From: Mesodorylaimus sp. YZB2_4 | Taxonomy: Eukaryota > Nematoda > Enoplea > Dorylaimida > Dorylaimidae | NCBI GenBank assembly: GCA_030248295.1 | Contig: JASANH010000938.1 | Coordinates: 620,001-684,000 of the forward strand | Direction of reading: 5' to 3' | Length of the DNA stretch: 64,000 bases | Shown here: positions 39,677 through 56,000 of the stretch, piece by piece | Numbering within the stretch: position 1 is the first letter of the stretch | Layout: each line of letters starts with the position of its first letter | Position numbers and translations under genes: made by a program | Notes under the pieces: model-generated | What the model was told of the DNA's origin: nothing | Database searches by the model: none | Seen by the model: only the letters and a program-made list of their open reading frames with translations

Positions 39677-42600
39677 TCACACGGGCGCGTACGCACCAGC
39701 CGCCTGCTGCTGCGCCTGTCTGGCCGGAACCCAGCCGGAGTACATATCACTGAAACGAGCACTGTTGGCCCCCCTCGCTGCAAGCCCTAGCACGTGGTCT
39801 TACCGGCAGTTCTTGGCCACGCAGTCCTCGACGTACTCCCTTTCCCAGTGCGGCTGCTCGTCGATCGAGGACTTCTGATGGCAGCCACTGGTCCTCACGC
39901 ACAACGGGTTCCCTCCGCCACTCTCCATCTCCAGCGAGTAATCACCTTTGGTACGTGCCTGCAACAATCCGGTCCTGCATCGTCTCCCACCGACCACCAG
40001 CACACTCGCTTACCGAGGTGTACGACTGCGGTACGGTCAACGTAGTCGTAGCAGTCAACACTTGCTGCGGTGCTGGTTCGGCGATCAAACTGGCCAAACT
40101 CTTGGTTCCTATTTCCGTGCACGGATCCTTCTGCTCGATGCCATTCGAACTGGTGCTGTCCGGCGACGAGGTCGACTGCACTTGCATCGAAGCTTTACGT
40201 TGCTGAGCCGCCAGCTCGGCGAACGGGTCCATGGTCATACATCCGCGATTGCCCTACAACACGATTCATAGAGCACCCGGCCAGCCTCCACCCGCACGCC
40301 CTCACCTTGGACAATAGATTGGCGCGATAAGCGGCCAACTGCTTCAAATATTCCTTCTTCGCCGACTCCGTCTTCTGCTTATAAATCTGAAAAGGACTTC
40401 TCACACTCTCGTTTCCTTGAGGCCCCCTGCCACTCGACTCACATTTTTCGCATCCGTTCCCAAGCTATCCCACATGGAAGCCACAATTTTCGATACTTCG
40501 CCAAAACTGGCATTCGGATTTTGACCTTTGATGGCGGCTTGCGTATCTCGGAAGAACAACGCGTAAGCCGAGACAGGCCTGAAATAAGAGAACATCGTGT
40601 CACGACTGGACTGGCCATCATCTCCAATTAGGCTAATTCGAGCAGCCAGCCACGTCCCTCCCACTAACCATAATTGCTCACGTCTTGCAAGCGCAAAGCA
40701 AAACAGGCCAGACCAGCGGAAAATTGTCGTTTAACTAAGCAACGGCCAATTCCCGCGCGGCCTAGCCCATAATAATTTATGGCAAAGTGGAAATTTCGTT
40801 CATGATGGACTAGTCCCTCGCTGGACCGTGGCCAGTCTTACTTCTGAGGCTCATTGGGATCCTTTCGCGGTTTCCGTTTCTTGCCTTGCCGTTTCCCTTT
40901 CACATTTCGATAATCAATCTCACCGGTCGGCGAACGCTTGTATGGAGACAAGCCGAACTGAAAAACACGCGAGATGAATGAGGTCGGAAGTTGCATTTGA
41001 AGGCAAAACATGTAAGTTGCCAAAACACGCCTCAGAGAGACCGTGAGTCACAGGCCGGGCCACTCACCATATCGTCTCCCTCGTCGCTAATGTCCGTCCC
41101 AGACGACGTGTGGCTCGATCCAGTCGGCGAACTGTGATAGGAAGCGTTATAGTAATTGGCCACGTAAGCCGCCATCGGCTGCTGCACGTGTCTCGGCTGA
41201 TTAGACATCATGGCCACCATCTGCTGCTGCTGATGCATTTGAGTTTGCTGCTGAGGATTGGAGGCCGCCGCAGCCTGCATGGCGTCCACTTGATCAGGCA
41301 CCAAGCTCGGCTCCAAGTTGTTCACGTCCGTATAATCCAAGCCTCCGCTACCGTAAGCCTGCGACTGTTGCGTCTGCTGCACCTGCGAAACAGTCAGTAG
41401 AGGACACCGCCTTCCGTGTCACCCCGCACACGACTCACCATCATCATGGGATCGACGGGACTGAAGTACTGCCCCATGTTTAATCCGCTCGAGCTCGGTC
41501 CATCGTGGCCGTCGTAGGACATGATCAGGTCCGAGTTGGTAGCAGGGTAGTAGTTGGGGTCGGTCTGGAAGCTGTGGTAGTCACTCGAGTACATGTCCAG
41601 CCCGTGCTGGCCGCCCACGTAGTTGCTACTCGAGTCCACCATGTTCAGTCCTTGCATGGCGTAGTTGCTCTGATGCTGCCCTCGATTGCAGTCGTACGTC
41701 ATCGCCTACAACAGCACACCCTGTGACCCTCCAAACAACAATCTTGCACAAACAAGCAATCGATCAAAACAACCAACTTATTTCTCCCCCAACTCGCTCC
41801 TCTCCTGGCAACGTTTTTCAACTCATTACCATTGCTCTCCTATTGATGCGGAAAAACGGACGGCCGGCCTAAAGCCTTAGAGAGCTTTCTAACAAGCTCA
41901 AGTAAATAAATTTCACTAATACAATCTTCATTACCGCTTCGAATAATCCCAAGCAAACAAATATGAATCGAAACTAATCATACCCGTCCGCCCGCCCATT
42001 CTACTCGACCACCAGCAACCCATCTTAAAACCTTGTTACAAAATATAAATGCCCTCGCGATCGATACGTTAGCTAACGAAGAAAGAAAACGTTGCCATCT
42101 CGGCTAGGTTCCCATGCACTCGAAATGCCCGGCTTACGTAGCTCACCAACCAACCAAAGAGTTTCCAGCTCATTTGCTCGCTTTATATCCGAACCCAGAA
42201 GAACACGAATTCTCGGATTCCAAGACCCGCCACATTCGGACATCCTCAAAAAACAAAACACGCCGAGCGAAGGCCTCTACCTGCCTTGCTGTATTGACAG
42301 AAAAGAAAGAAATCAGTATCGGCGCAGAAGCGTGAACGAACGTCGTCGCGCAAAGGCGGCTGCAATTTTAAAATGACAAGGTCGTCGTATTTGGGCCAGC
42401 AGAGATGACCAAGTTACGTAAGGCACTTCCTGGTACAGTTTCCACGAAGTACAGGGTCGATGTCCTCTGCAAACCAATAACTTTCCATTGTGACAGGAGG
42501 GGCAAAGCGCGGGCGGCATTCACTTTTGTTTGCCCGTAACGTATGCCTACATTTTCCCTACAGTACTCCGCGCCAGTCCGTACGCATCACCAAACCTCGC

Positions 42601-42722
42601 CCTATACAATATGCATGCCCATTAGAAAGGCCACTTGCCACACCAGCAGCTTATGCACGTACCTGATAGTGAACTTCGCCTCTGCTAAATGCACCACCGC
42701 TCGAATCACCCACTTGATTCAT
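39677..42722 (-). CDS. TOX: TOX-family HMG-box protein (9 exons)
   Basis: HMG-box transcriptional regulator of the TOX/TOX3 group. Exons: 42722-42663, 41705-41439, 41382-41068, 40957-40842, 40578-40443, 40386-40306, 40253-40014, 39958-39804 and 39749-39677, in frame to 480 residues. The N-terminal half is rich in Tyr, Ser and Gln ([36 protein letters not shown]), an activation region. A basic stretch [19 protein letters not shown] leads into the box [37 protein letters not shown] and [16 protein letters not shown], almost identical to vertebrate TOX. The C-terminal zinc-like motif [33 protein letters not shown] is also conserved; its last part lies in a short final exon. Start chosen at 42722 because [20 protein letters not shown] joins in frame; an untranslated exon upstream is likely. 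Confidence 0.95.
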
Positions 42723-45261
42723 TGCTGATCCATGAGCGCGATCGACAGTTCCTAGAAAGGCAATGATCTTTACACGACTAGTCACTCGCACAAGATCCAC
42801 AGTCGATCCCAACGCGCCAGGCAGAAAAAGTGGACACAAACGATAGGTAGGATCAGGCAGCCAAAACCGAAAGCGAGCTCGGATGAGAGCCCCGTTTCGC
42901 TAACGGGCCCACCTGTTGCACGTGGTCCAGAACCTTGACCCGTTTATGGCCCCGAACACTAAACGAAGAGACCGTCGAACACTCTGCGCCCTCTCGACGT
43001 GCGCTTTGTCCCACGGACTTTTCACCAACGACACTACCACCCACCCGAGGAATTCACAAGAAGTGGGAACTTGGCACTGGGCGAAAGTGCCAATGCCGAA
43101 AGATGGGTTCGGAAAATTGAGGCGACCAGGTGACGAGCGCCTACACCACATACATAGACAAAATCTGACGACTTTTTACAACGCGACGACCTCAACCCGT
43201 CATTTAAGTCATTTCCTACGTATAGTATTACAATCGTCGTAGATTCACCCGCCGCACGTCGGGTCAGCGCGGCGGTCGATGCCAGGTGCGCACACCGAAC
43301 TCTCTCTCATTTTATTTTACTTCAACCCCCCAAACTGCCACTGCCCAAGAAGGAATGTAACGCGCCAATATCGCCAATTCCACTAAATCTGGCCGGCCAC
43401 CCAGCGCACGACTTCCAGCACTGTACCCCGTTGGGCTTAGCTCGTAGAAAAGGAAAGTTACTTTTCTCCTTTTCTCTCTTTCCTTTCGCCCCTTTCTTCC
43501 ATACCATCGTACATGAAAAAACCTAAGGCCAAGCGAGCTAATTATCTCCCGAGGGTCTCCAAACATCAAACACATGTCGTCCTCTCTTCCTCCAACCCCC
43601 CCGCGGCTATTACTTAAGCACACGTCGTGCAGGAAAAAACTACATGCATCAATCGACAAAAGAAAAACCGTTTTCTTAATGAGGAGACGATCGAAGAGTG
43701 GTCACAACCGTCACCGAAAAAATACTAAAATCTTCTCCCTCTCGTTCGAAGCGAAATTCGAGCTCACTCTTAAACTAGACAATTATAAATATGTAGGCCG
43801 TATCGACGACCTTGAAGGCAGCTGTTGATCCCCGACCTCGTCTAGTAATGTGAACCGTCCATTACAGTTTGTTACAGTATCGCCCACACGACAACCCAGA
43901 CATTGGCCTTTCCTTTACGCCGCGCGAATGGCCATTGAACCATGTCAAAAAACCAAAATTAAAGACTTCCTTCCATAGCTCAACTAGACTACAGTAAAAT
44001 TGGGAAATATCAAAAAATTTTTCGCGAAAGCAAGAAAGACAGCCATCCAATTACGCATAAAAAAGCCCAACTCGATATTTTCACGCAACAAAAAACCAGG
44101 TCATCCAAAAAGAAAAAAAGATGTTTACGAAACTCCCGAGTCTTCGTCTTACAATCGTAGGCGAAACAAGGTGACAAGGGGGAAAGGCCTAAGCCGGATT
44201 GAATTGAGAACGAAAGGCCATACATGGCCGCAATCGAAAGTTAACAAGAAACGAATCGAGCTTTCCCAGCGAGAGCCGTTAATCACGCTGGAGGGCTACA
44301 AGCGAACAAGGCATTTAGCCCCTCCTATACGAAAGCCCGAGTCAATGGTCAGTCCATTGGAAACCTTTACTGCAGATGTAACAAAATTCATCTATACACA
44401 CGCCTTATATGTCCATATGTACACAAGAACATAAGCGGGCGCGAGCTCGTCTTCGTAGGAAATAGAGGAAAGCTACTGCAACTGGCACGATTCGATTCAA
44501 TTTACCCAAGCAACGCAATAAAGAAGGTAAAATTTGAGTGCCGCATTGATTTTTCTTGGCAAATCATCAATTATGGATGCAGCTAGTTACGCAAAAGCCC
44601 TGCTCTACTCGCCAAGACTGGACTTCCTTGCCCAGCGAGAAGTCTGACGAAAAAGCGAAGGCTAAACATTTATGACAAGAAAAGAAAAAGACGGACAACC
44701 AAGCCAGTGAAGTGGGCTCAGAAATAAAAGCATCCAAATGATAATTCGATACAGACCGCACAAACGCAAAACCATTTGAGTAGGGCATGTGAATCAATGA
44801 ATGCGTGGACATGTGAGAGGTGTCAGGTCCCGCAAAATGCAAGAGTACGAAATGCAAGCACACGATGAGCACGAAATAAGCTATGTGCCACTGCTTTCCA
44901 CAACTTCAGGCTTCAGTACTGCGCAAGCAACATTACTTACAATGCTTGGTCCACGAGAGCATCGCCCAATTTCGTCTACGACCGCTTTACTTCCGTTGTC
45001 TATCCGTAATATATCTATAATGTTGTTGCGCACAGCTTATTAGGCACAGCAATCAGCAAATAGGACGACCGTCCCGCCCACACACCGTTGTTGTGTACAG
45101 TGGCGCCAGTCCAGCTGGAACACGCCCAATAATTACCCAGTGCGCGATGCTTATGACAAACACAATGTTGTCTGCTGCGAGGCGGGAAAGTTTCGGCTGA
45201 CGGAAAAATCGAGAATAGTGATAAATTTAGAAAAAAGTGAAAAGTAAAATACTGCGAAATA
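42723..45261. other. Divergent intergenic region TOX / MCAT
   Basis: 2.5 kb with no supported gene. TOX promoter and leader should lie at the left, the MCAT promoter at the right. Open stretches around 43310-43660 and 44000-44430 lack family resemblance. The large size fits complex control of a developmental regulator such as TOX. Confidence 0.5.
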
Positions 45262-46764
45262 ATGTTTGGCCAAATTTTGACACGTTTTCAATTTCGTCTA
45301 ATAAATTTCCAATGTCAACGTTCTGCTCGAGGTGGACGAAGGAAAACGGATCAAGCAGAGGCTCCCAAATCATCGTCGATCAAAGCCGATGACCAATCGA
45401 ACAAATCGATCAAACCAAAAGCAACTGCTCTTCTCGATGAAGCTGTCACCGATTATTTGAAAGTGGAAACAGCTGAAACGCAGGATCCGTGGTCCTCACC
45501 TCCTTACCCTCCGAACGCCGTCAACGCTCCTGAACGCGAACAAAGTCGACTGTCGATCCGACCAGCCATCGATCCCCGAGAAACGAGTATTTTCCTGTTC
45601 CCTGGTCAAGGAGCGCAATACGTCGGAATGGCCAAGGACCTCGTCGAGTATCCGAATGTAGCCGATATGTTTCATCGAGCTAGCGGAATTCTGGGCTACG
45701 ATTTGCTCAAATTGTGCATGGAGGGCCCGATCGAAGAGCTCAATCGAACTGTTTATTGCCAACCAGCCATTTTCGTGACATCTTTGGCCTGCGTTGAAAA
45801 AGCCAAAGTGAAACAACCAGTGGTATGCCTTCTCAAGGAGTGCTTGCTTGATCAAGGCTGTTTATTCGCTTCCTTTTTAGGCTGTTCGAAGTTGCATCGC
45901 TGCGGCCGGTTTTAGTGTAGGAGAAATCGCTGCTTTGGTCTTCGCTGATGCATTCTCGTTTGAAGCGGGTAAGTTGAATCCTGATGCCCTAGTTGTCTTT
46001 AAGTTACGTCTCCCTTCTGTGTTTCAGGTCTCAGATTCATTAAAGTCAGAGCAGAACTTATGCAACAAGCCAGCGAGCAGGAGCCATCCGGTTTGATGAG
46101 TTTATTCGTCAGAGCCGATTCGAAACTCCACGAAGCAATGGCCGATGCTATCGCACATATGAAGTAGGTCACTTATCCCTTATTTTCTACATCGCCTGCT
46201 ACACTCTCACCATCTCAGATCGAATGGCCATCCACAGCCCGTTTGCCAAATCGCTAATTATCTCTTCACTCAAGTCAAGGTGATCGGAGGGCACGATATG
46301 GTGAGTCTCATCATAGGTAGCCCCTGCCACCCTACATGTCCTCCCCCTCTCAGGCCTTGCAATTCATCGAAGATCACGCCAGCGATTACAATCTACGCTG
46401 TAAACGGCTGCCCGTCAGCGGTGCCTTCCACACGCCCTTGATGAGAAGTGCATTCGAGACACTCAAAGAAGAACTGAAAAATATGAAAATCGTTCAACCT
46501 TTGATCCCAGTTCATTCGAACGTGGACGGCCGCATCTATCGAAGCCCCGATATGATCAGACGCCATCTTCCCAAACAGGTTGTATCGCCCGTCCGATGGG
46601 AGCAGATTATGCACATTCTCTACACACGCAAGGAGGGACAACGTTTTCCAGACACGTTCGAAATGGGCCCTGGTCGACAGTTGGGTGTCATGCTCAAAAA
46701 GACCAACGCAAAGGCTGCCCAATTTTATGTTTCTTATGACGTGTCGAACGAGAACCCCTATTAA
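45262..46764 (+). CDS. MCAT: Mitochondrial malonyl-CoA:ACP transacylase (5 exons)
   Basis: Loads malonyl groups onto mitochondrial acyl carrier protein, the first step of mitochondrial fatty-acid synthesis that feeds lipoate and complex I assembly. Exons: 45262-45822, 45881-45968, 46028-46163, 46219-46300 and 46354-46764; 425 residues. The basic N-terminus MFGQILTRFQFRLINFQCQR is a mitochondrial presequence. The catalytic fold shows FLFPGQGAQYVGMAKDL, the nucleophile elbow GFSVGEIAALVFADAF (Ser as in human MCAT), a conserved Arg in FIKVRAELMQQ, and the active-site His in PVSGAFHTPLM. PVHSNVDGRIY and EMGPGRQLGVMLKKTN close the domain. The stop is 116 bp from that of the convergent CK2 alpha gene. 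Confidence 0.96.
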
Positions 46765-46880
46765 TCACATGCCTCAAATAAACACTGGCGAGAAAGAAGT
46801 TCATGAAGAATTTTAAAAACCCATTCAATACCGATCAATCATAGCAATTTGACCTGGTTAATTCAAAATCGATTGTGTCT

Positions 46881-50308
<3,428 letters not shown>

Positions 50309-50933
50309 TTTTTGACGATTCGAAGAAAAAGGACGCTGAATGATACAGAAAGGGAGAGTTCGCTGGGAAATCACTACTCTTATAAAAGAATACAGTATAG
50401 CTTCGAGGAATAACAAGAAACGGCTCTTCAAAGACAAATAGCCACCGAAGTCGGCCAAACGGCGACAACGAATCACAAGCCAGCAGGAAGTTTGGTGCTG
50501 TCCGGTCTAAAGTTGCGGCAACCGCGCCGTCTTTGGTAAAATTAAGTTTAGATAAACGATCTTATTCAAGAATAAAAAAATCAGTTTCCCATCAGTATTA
50601 AAACAACCTTTTTTCTAGTATTTATTAAAGTAATTGGTAAGAAAGATACGCAAAGATTTTTCTTCTGCGTGGGCTAACTGAAACTTACTTTTATGAATTG
50701 CGACGGAAACGAAATTGATCGCCAAATGGACACTTTTGGTAAGCGAGCGAAAGGAAAAGCTGCTAACTTGCTGCCTGGCTCGCTGCCTGGCTAATGTCGG
50801 TCATCCATTTCTTTGACGTTCGTTCTACACGGGTTGGGCATGCCATCTGCTAATTTATCGCCCATTTAAAAGTTAGACAGCTTAATTTGTTTGGCTTTTA
50901 TTTTCGTGGGTCTTTCGAGCCGAACTATCTCGA
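50309..50933. other. Divergent intergenic region CK2 alpha / unknown gene
   Basis: 625 bp between two start codons on opposite strands. It should hold both promoters. AT-rich at 50530-50660. No other feature recognised. Confidence 0.45.
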
Positions 50934-52048
50934 ATGGGTACGGATTCAGTGGACGAAGTGGTCGACGATACAACAGTTCTTTTTGCTGATCCGAACGGGA
51001 GTGGGAAAGAACGATTGTCAAATGGCTCTGCGTCAAACGCGGGTGTGGTCTTGACGCATAAACTTGGTGAGTTTGTGGATGGAACCTGGCAGAGCAATCG
51101 ATCGACTACGCACGAATGAGCATAAGTCCCCCTAGCATCAATTTTTTGTGAGAAAGCTTACCCGCACTTCTTTGGATATGTACATGGGACGAAGTCCCTA
51201 TCCTGAATTTAGCTTTTTGTTGTGTTCTTGCCAGTTTGGCCATCCGCCGTCAGTTTTGTGCCTGTACTCTCATTTATTGTCCTCCTAAAACCCTTGTTCA
51301 GCTAGTTTCTTTACGAACGCATGCCATGCTGCGTTCGATTTGGATGGTTCTTTCCGTGCCACCAGTTGGCAGCATAAATGGCATTTTTTTAACGCATCCT
51401 TCTTTACTTCATTTTAGAAAAGAAGCTTCGTACTTCGCGGACGCCCCCATCGAAAACTCTACCATCAAAGAGCCCGTTCGTTCATAATGAAAGTGAGATC
51501 GATCGAGCCGAGCCGTCGGACGCTTCAAAAATTACACTTTTACATCCTAGTCGGTTATTGATTCCAGCAAAAACGGCCAGCGACCAACCTCTTATCGCGT
51601 ACGATCTTGATAGGTGGGTCTGTGTACTTTTCATTTTCTCCCCGGCATTTATCGAAGGATTATCTCCGGAGCTTTGGCCCAGTCGACATCGTGCTTTTTT
51701 CCTCATCCTAAACCGTTTTTAATTGAAAATTCATTTCGAGAAAACTGCTCGTGTCTGACTTTTATCATAGCCCACACCAGTTCGCTTTTACGTCCAATAG
51801 TTGACCTTGTAAGCGAGCAAGCGTTTTTTAATTTGTTCTCCTTTTTTAGCGACGAAGAAATCCACTTTACGCGGGCACCAAAACAAAAAGTTCCATCAAG
51901 CAAAGAGGCCACTGCGCGCCTGCTGGCCGATGATTTCGATGTTGAATTACGATCGGACGATGAAGACGGCGATGCTTTGGACTTGATTCGGCCGCAGCCA
52001 GTTCAGCCACGATGCGTCTGTTGCAAACTTACGTGCAATATACAATGA
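50934..52048 (+). CDS. Unrecognised small acidic protein with Cys-rich tail (3 exons)
   Basis: Exons 50934-51066, 51418-51613 and 51850-52048 join in frame to 175 residues. I do not recognise the family. It starts MGTDSVDEVVDDTTVLFADP, followed by a Ser/Gly/Asn stretch, a basic patch EKKLRTSRTPPSKTLPSK, a middle segment with SKITLLHPSRLLIPAKTASD, then YDLDSDEEIHF and FDVELRSDDEDGDALDLI. It ends RCVCCKLTCNIQ, four cysteines in the last ten residues that could be palmitoylated or bind metal. There is no transmembrane segment or signal peptide. Acidic DSDEE and SDDEDGD stretches are consensus CK2 sites, and CK2 alpha is the divergent neighbour, though that may be chance. Splice sites are GT-AG and phases agree, which supports a real gene. 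Confidence 0.65.
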
Positions 52049-53045
52049 AGTTATTGTGTACAGATTCTATTTTATACGATTCTGGGAAGTAAGCTTTACA
52101 GTACTTGTTACCAAAAAATGGTCAGTTTTATGGGGGACTTGCCATATTCGATGTTCTTCGTGGTGCTCTCTATTTTTCTATAACTGTTACTAGTGTCTGA
52201 CATTGGAATCGCATTTATGGAAACTGCATTAGGAAGTCACATGCTTAATTCACATTTAATCTTACCATACGATTTCTATTCACATCACAGCCATCGACCG
52301 CCTCCGCCTAACATCTTTTGATCCGTTTCACCTGCACTAGAAACACGACACTGAAAAACTCAAAAATCTATAAAAGCAGCAAAAAACAAACAAAAGCCTA
52401 CCCTTTCTCTGCTATGCAAGAATTAATCAAGGCAGGTATTCCTGATTTTTACAAACATAAAAGCGCCCTCGCCAAAAAATCTCAATCTACATAAAGTACA
52501 TTGGAGCAAGCGGGAAGAAAAGAAACAGCACGATTCCAAAAAGAGCACCACCAATTCCATATCGCCATTCAAGGCATCTCACGATCAGACAGGACACACG
52601 TCCTCCTCATCTCAATTCGCCCTTGTCAGTGAGATCGACTCGACATTCTCAGCCTCGGCCCCTCGGCACGTCTCAATTCAGTCCGTACCTGAGATTGTCC
52701 TTTTTAGTCTTTTTTTGTTTCATCAAAAATTCAAACCTTTGACCATAAAAATTCCTTTTTCGATAGCGGTGCGAATTGGACACGTGAAACTAGGCAAGAG
52801 AACTAAAACGGGGGAAGAAAGTATCTCATTGACCCTATCCCTAACTGATAAACAGATAAATATGGGGACCTGGAAAGTGTGAGAAATCGGTAAAAGATCA
52901 CGAGAAATAGCAAAATGAACAAACACTGGAGAAGATCAAAGTGGGTCATTCTTCATATAGCACTCTCGGCAAAACGGGGGAGCAAATTAGTTTGTCTACA
53001 AAGGTCCATTAACGCTGGACGAACGCGACCGGCGCACCACCTCGG
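52049..53045. other. Intergenic, unknown gene to semaphorin 3' end
   Basis: 1 kb between convergent genes; presumably holds both 3' untranslated regions. AT-rich at 52380-52500 and 52700-52760. No coding likeness. Confidence 0.5.
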
Positions 53046-56000
53046 CTACAGATACACCTTCTTCACCTTGTAATCCTTGGGCAGCGTGAACGAATTGTAA
53101 TTGTTTATGGAATTCTCATCCACACTCTTATCGCATTCGTTCAACGAGATCTCCACATCGCCTCCTTCCTCGTTCCCAACGAACTTGGGTGTGGCCTCGA
53201 AGGCGTGGATCGGGGGATTGACCTTAGCCCCCGCTACCGCATTCACTCCGCCCCCACTGCCATTCGGCATCGAATGCATGTGGTGGTTGATCGACTTCAT
53301 GGCGAACTTTTCGCTCTCCACTTTCTGCTTCCTCATTTTCGACCGCAATTTCTCTCGATTACTGAATATGACACCAGCCAAGAATCCAACAGCCAACGAG
53401 ACGAACAGAGTGCTCACCACCGCCACCGCCAACTGCGACTGACTGACTGACGCCACTGCGCTCGAAGATTCGTGAATGTGCTCCGACGTGACTGATGGAG
53501 GCACTGAAATGTGAAAAGACCACATCAGGCACAACTGGCCACTCAGAAATGATGGAGAACCAAAACAGTGCAATGAACAGAATGAACTGATACCTGGCAT
53601 CCGAGCTCCCACATGGCGCCGGTCATTAATTAACCGAAGCGCCTGATTCTCAGCTCGACTAGTTCCGCTACAGTTACAAGCGTCATCAGCAAAGCCTGAA
53701 GGAAAGAAGAACTAATAAAAAAGGGAAAGACAGCGAGCATAGCAGGCACAACTGAAGAGTGCATGTGAGACGAACATAAGCCAGCAGCATGTGATCAGTC
53801 CAGTTCACTTATAACCAAGCACATACTCGAGTTCTCTCCGAGAGTATTCGTCTGTACAGGGCTCGAATCGGGCGTGTTCGAAGTATCGCTGTCGTCGAGG
53901 GGCGGCACGACTGTCCGCCTTGATGCTGATCCTCCAGCCCCCGTACTGATCACGGCATCGTCGATTTGGATCCCACGCTCTGCAATCCAATGGGTTCTCT
54001 CAGAATCCTGATTCCCTCCATATCCCACCTCAAACTTTTCTGTGAGTTGGCCGCCCCAGTTCCCTGTGGGACCAACCAGTTTTGCCTAAAGCCGGCCGGA
54101 TCTCCCGACAGCTTTCCTTTACACTAGGAGCACCTCCTCCCACCTCAAACTTTCTTGGGTTGGGCCCCGCGCCGCCCCAGTTCCCCGTGGGACCAACCAG
54201 TTTTGCCTATAGCCGGCCAGCTCTCCCGGCGGGTTCCCTCTCCACCAGGAGCACCTCCTCCCACCTCAAACTTACCATATTCTTCGGGCGGACAACGACG
54301 ATTCAAATCCTGACCCGTTTTGATATTTTGGATGAAGTCTCCATTCACCCAAGCTCTAAAATCGGGACACACATTAGGCCTTATTCCAGCACACCATCCG
54401 TGCCAGCTCACCCGTTACTGACTCCGACGCAAGAAGCGGTTCTCAAATCCCAGGCGCAATAGGGGTCTTGCAGGCGGACACAGTTCAAGCAGCTGGTCAT
54501 TCGTTCGCAGTAATGCAATGGCAGCGAGCGAATTTCATTGTCGCTCACGACCACCAACGAGCCCGACTGGCGTCTCTCCTGTTTCCCCTGACTCTCCACC
54601 TTGTTATCATTGTCGCTGACGTCCGGACTGTAGACCAGCATGTTCTTGATACCCGCTTTATTGGCGAAGGCGTGCACGCTCTCGATGATGACCGTGTTCA
54701 CTTGGCGACCATAACCAACGTTGACCATTTTCATGACTTTACCCGTATCTAAATCGGCCAGCCACCATTAACCTGCCGACCCCTCCCCCTCCCCATTCCT
54801 ACCTGTGCCCAGAAAGACCACATCGTATCTTTGACCATCGGCAGCAGCCACTTGTGAATGCACGGCGATCTGGGTGAAGCGACTCTTCGTGGCCGACTGG
54901 ACCAACAGAGGTTCGTTGAAATAGTTTGGTATGGCATCGTCCATCAAAGGATTTCGTTTCATGAACGCCGCCGCCTCGTCGCTCAGTTGTCTCGAATCGC
55001 CCGCATCGCACTGCAAACCATCCGAAATATATGATCCATCAAACACAAGCAACCCACCACTTACACTTCCAGGACGAGGTGACGGCATTTGGGATCTCGG
55101 AATCGGCGACCAATTAGAATTGGCTGACGACTGGGCTTTGAACGAGCCTTGCGAAAACGTCTCGCTGATATCTTCCATACTGAACGCGCATATGGCCGTA
55201 GCTCGGATAGTGTTGAAGGGAGTATTGAAGACGGCGTAGACCAGGGAAGTTTGCGACGATCCATATCGCCCTGAGATGACTGTCGATGTGGCTTCTGTAA
55301 CAAACACGATAAAGAAACTTCATTAATTCAAGACTCAGCCATGGCAACTTACCGATTTCATCAAAATAATATGGATAATCCCCAGGCACCGAACAATTGA
55401 GCCTGGCCTTCGAGAACGACGTCCACACCTTGTCGCCCCTCGGGCCACCCAAATCGTTCTTGCACACCCTGGCCACACGCGAGTACATGGCCTTGCCGCA
55501 GTTCATATACTCCACGGCCCCTTCGCGAAACCAAAAATAAACGTGGTTCTTATCAGCGAACGACGACACAAAATCAGGATCTAAAAATTAAGAGCACGAT
55601 TACAAAAGTACTTTGAAAACCTCATTTCCATTCTCTCACCATTCAAACACTTTACATCACTTCTCTCCGTCCTCACGCCCAGTTCATTCGGTTTGGCCAA
55701 AGTATGTTTATAAATTAGAGGATCAGCTCCCACAAAATCGGCCACCGTGCCGCTGAAAATTTCTTTTCTATCCGCCACATAGACCGCTGTTGAATTGTGG
55801 GTCGGGTCATAGGGCGATATGGCATTTCCTGGAAATTCCGACACCGACACGTACGACCCATCCTAAAAAGGACACTTATTCTAAATGACTGTTTCGACCG
55901 CTTGACGTCGAAAGTGACCGAAGAAACTCAGGCCAAGAGACAACCTCGGCGAGGACACTCTTTTCATTTCAATGACCCATAAACATGCCTTAGATTGCCA

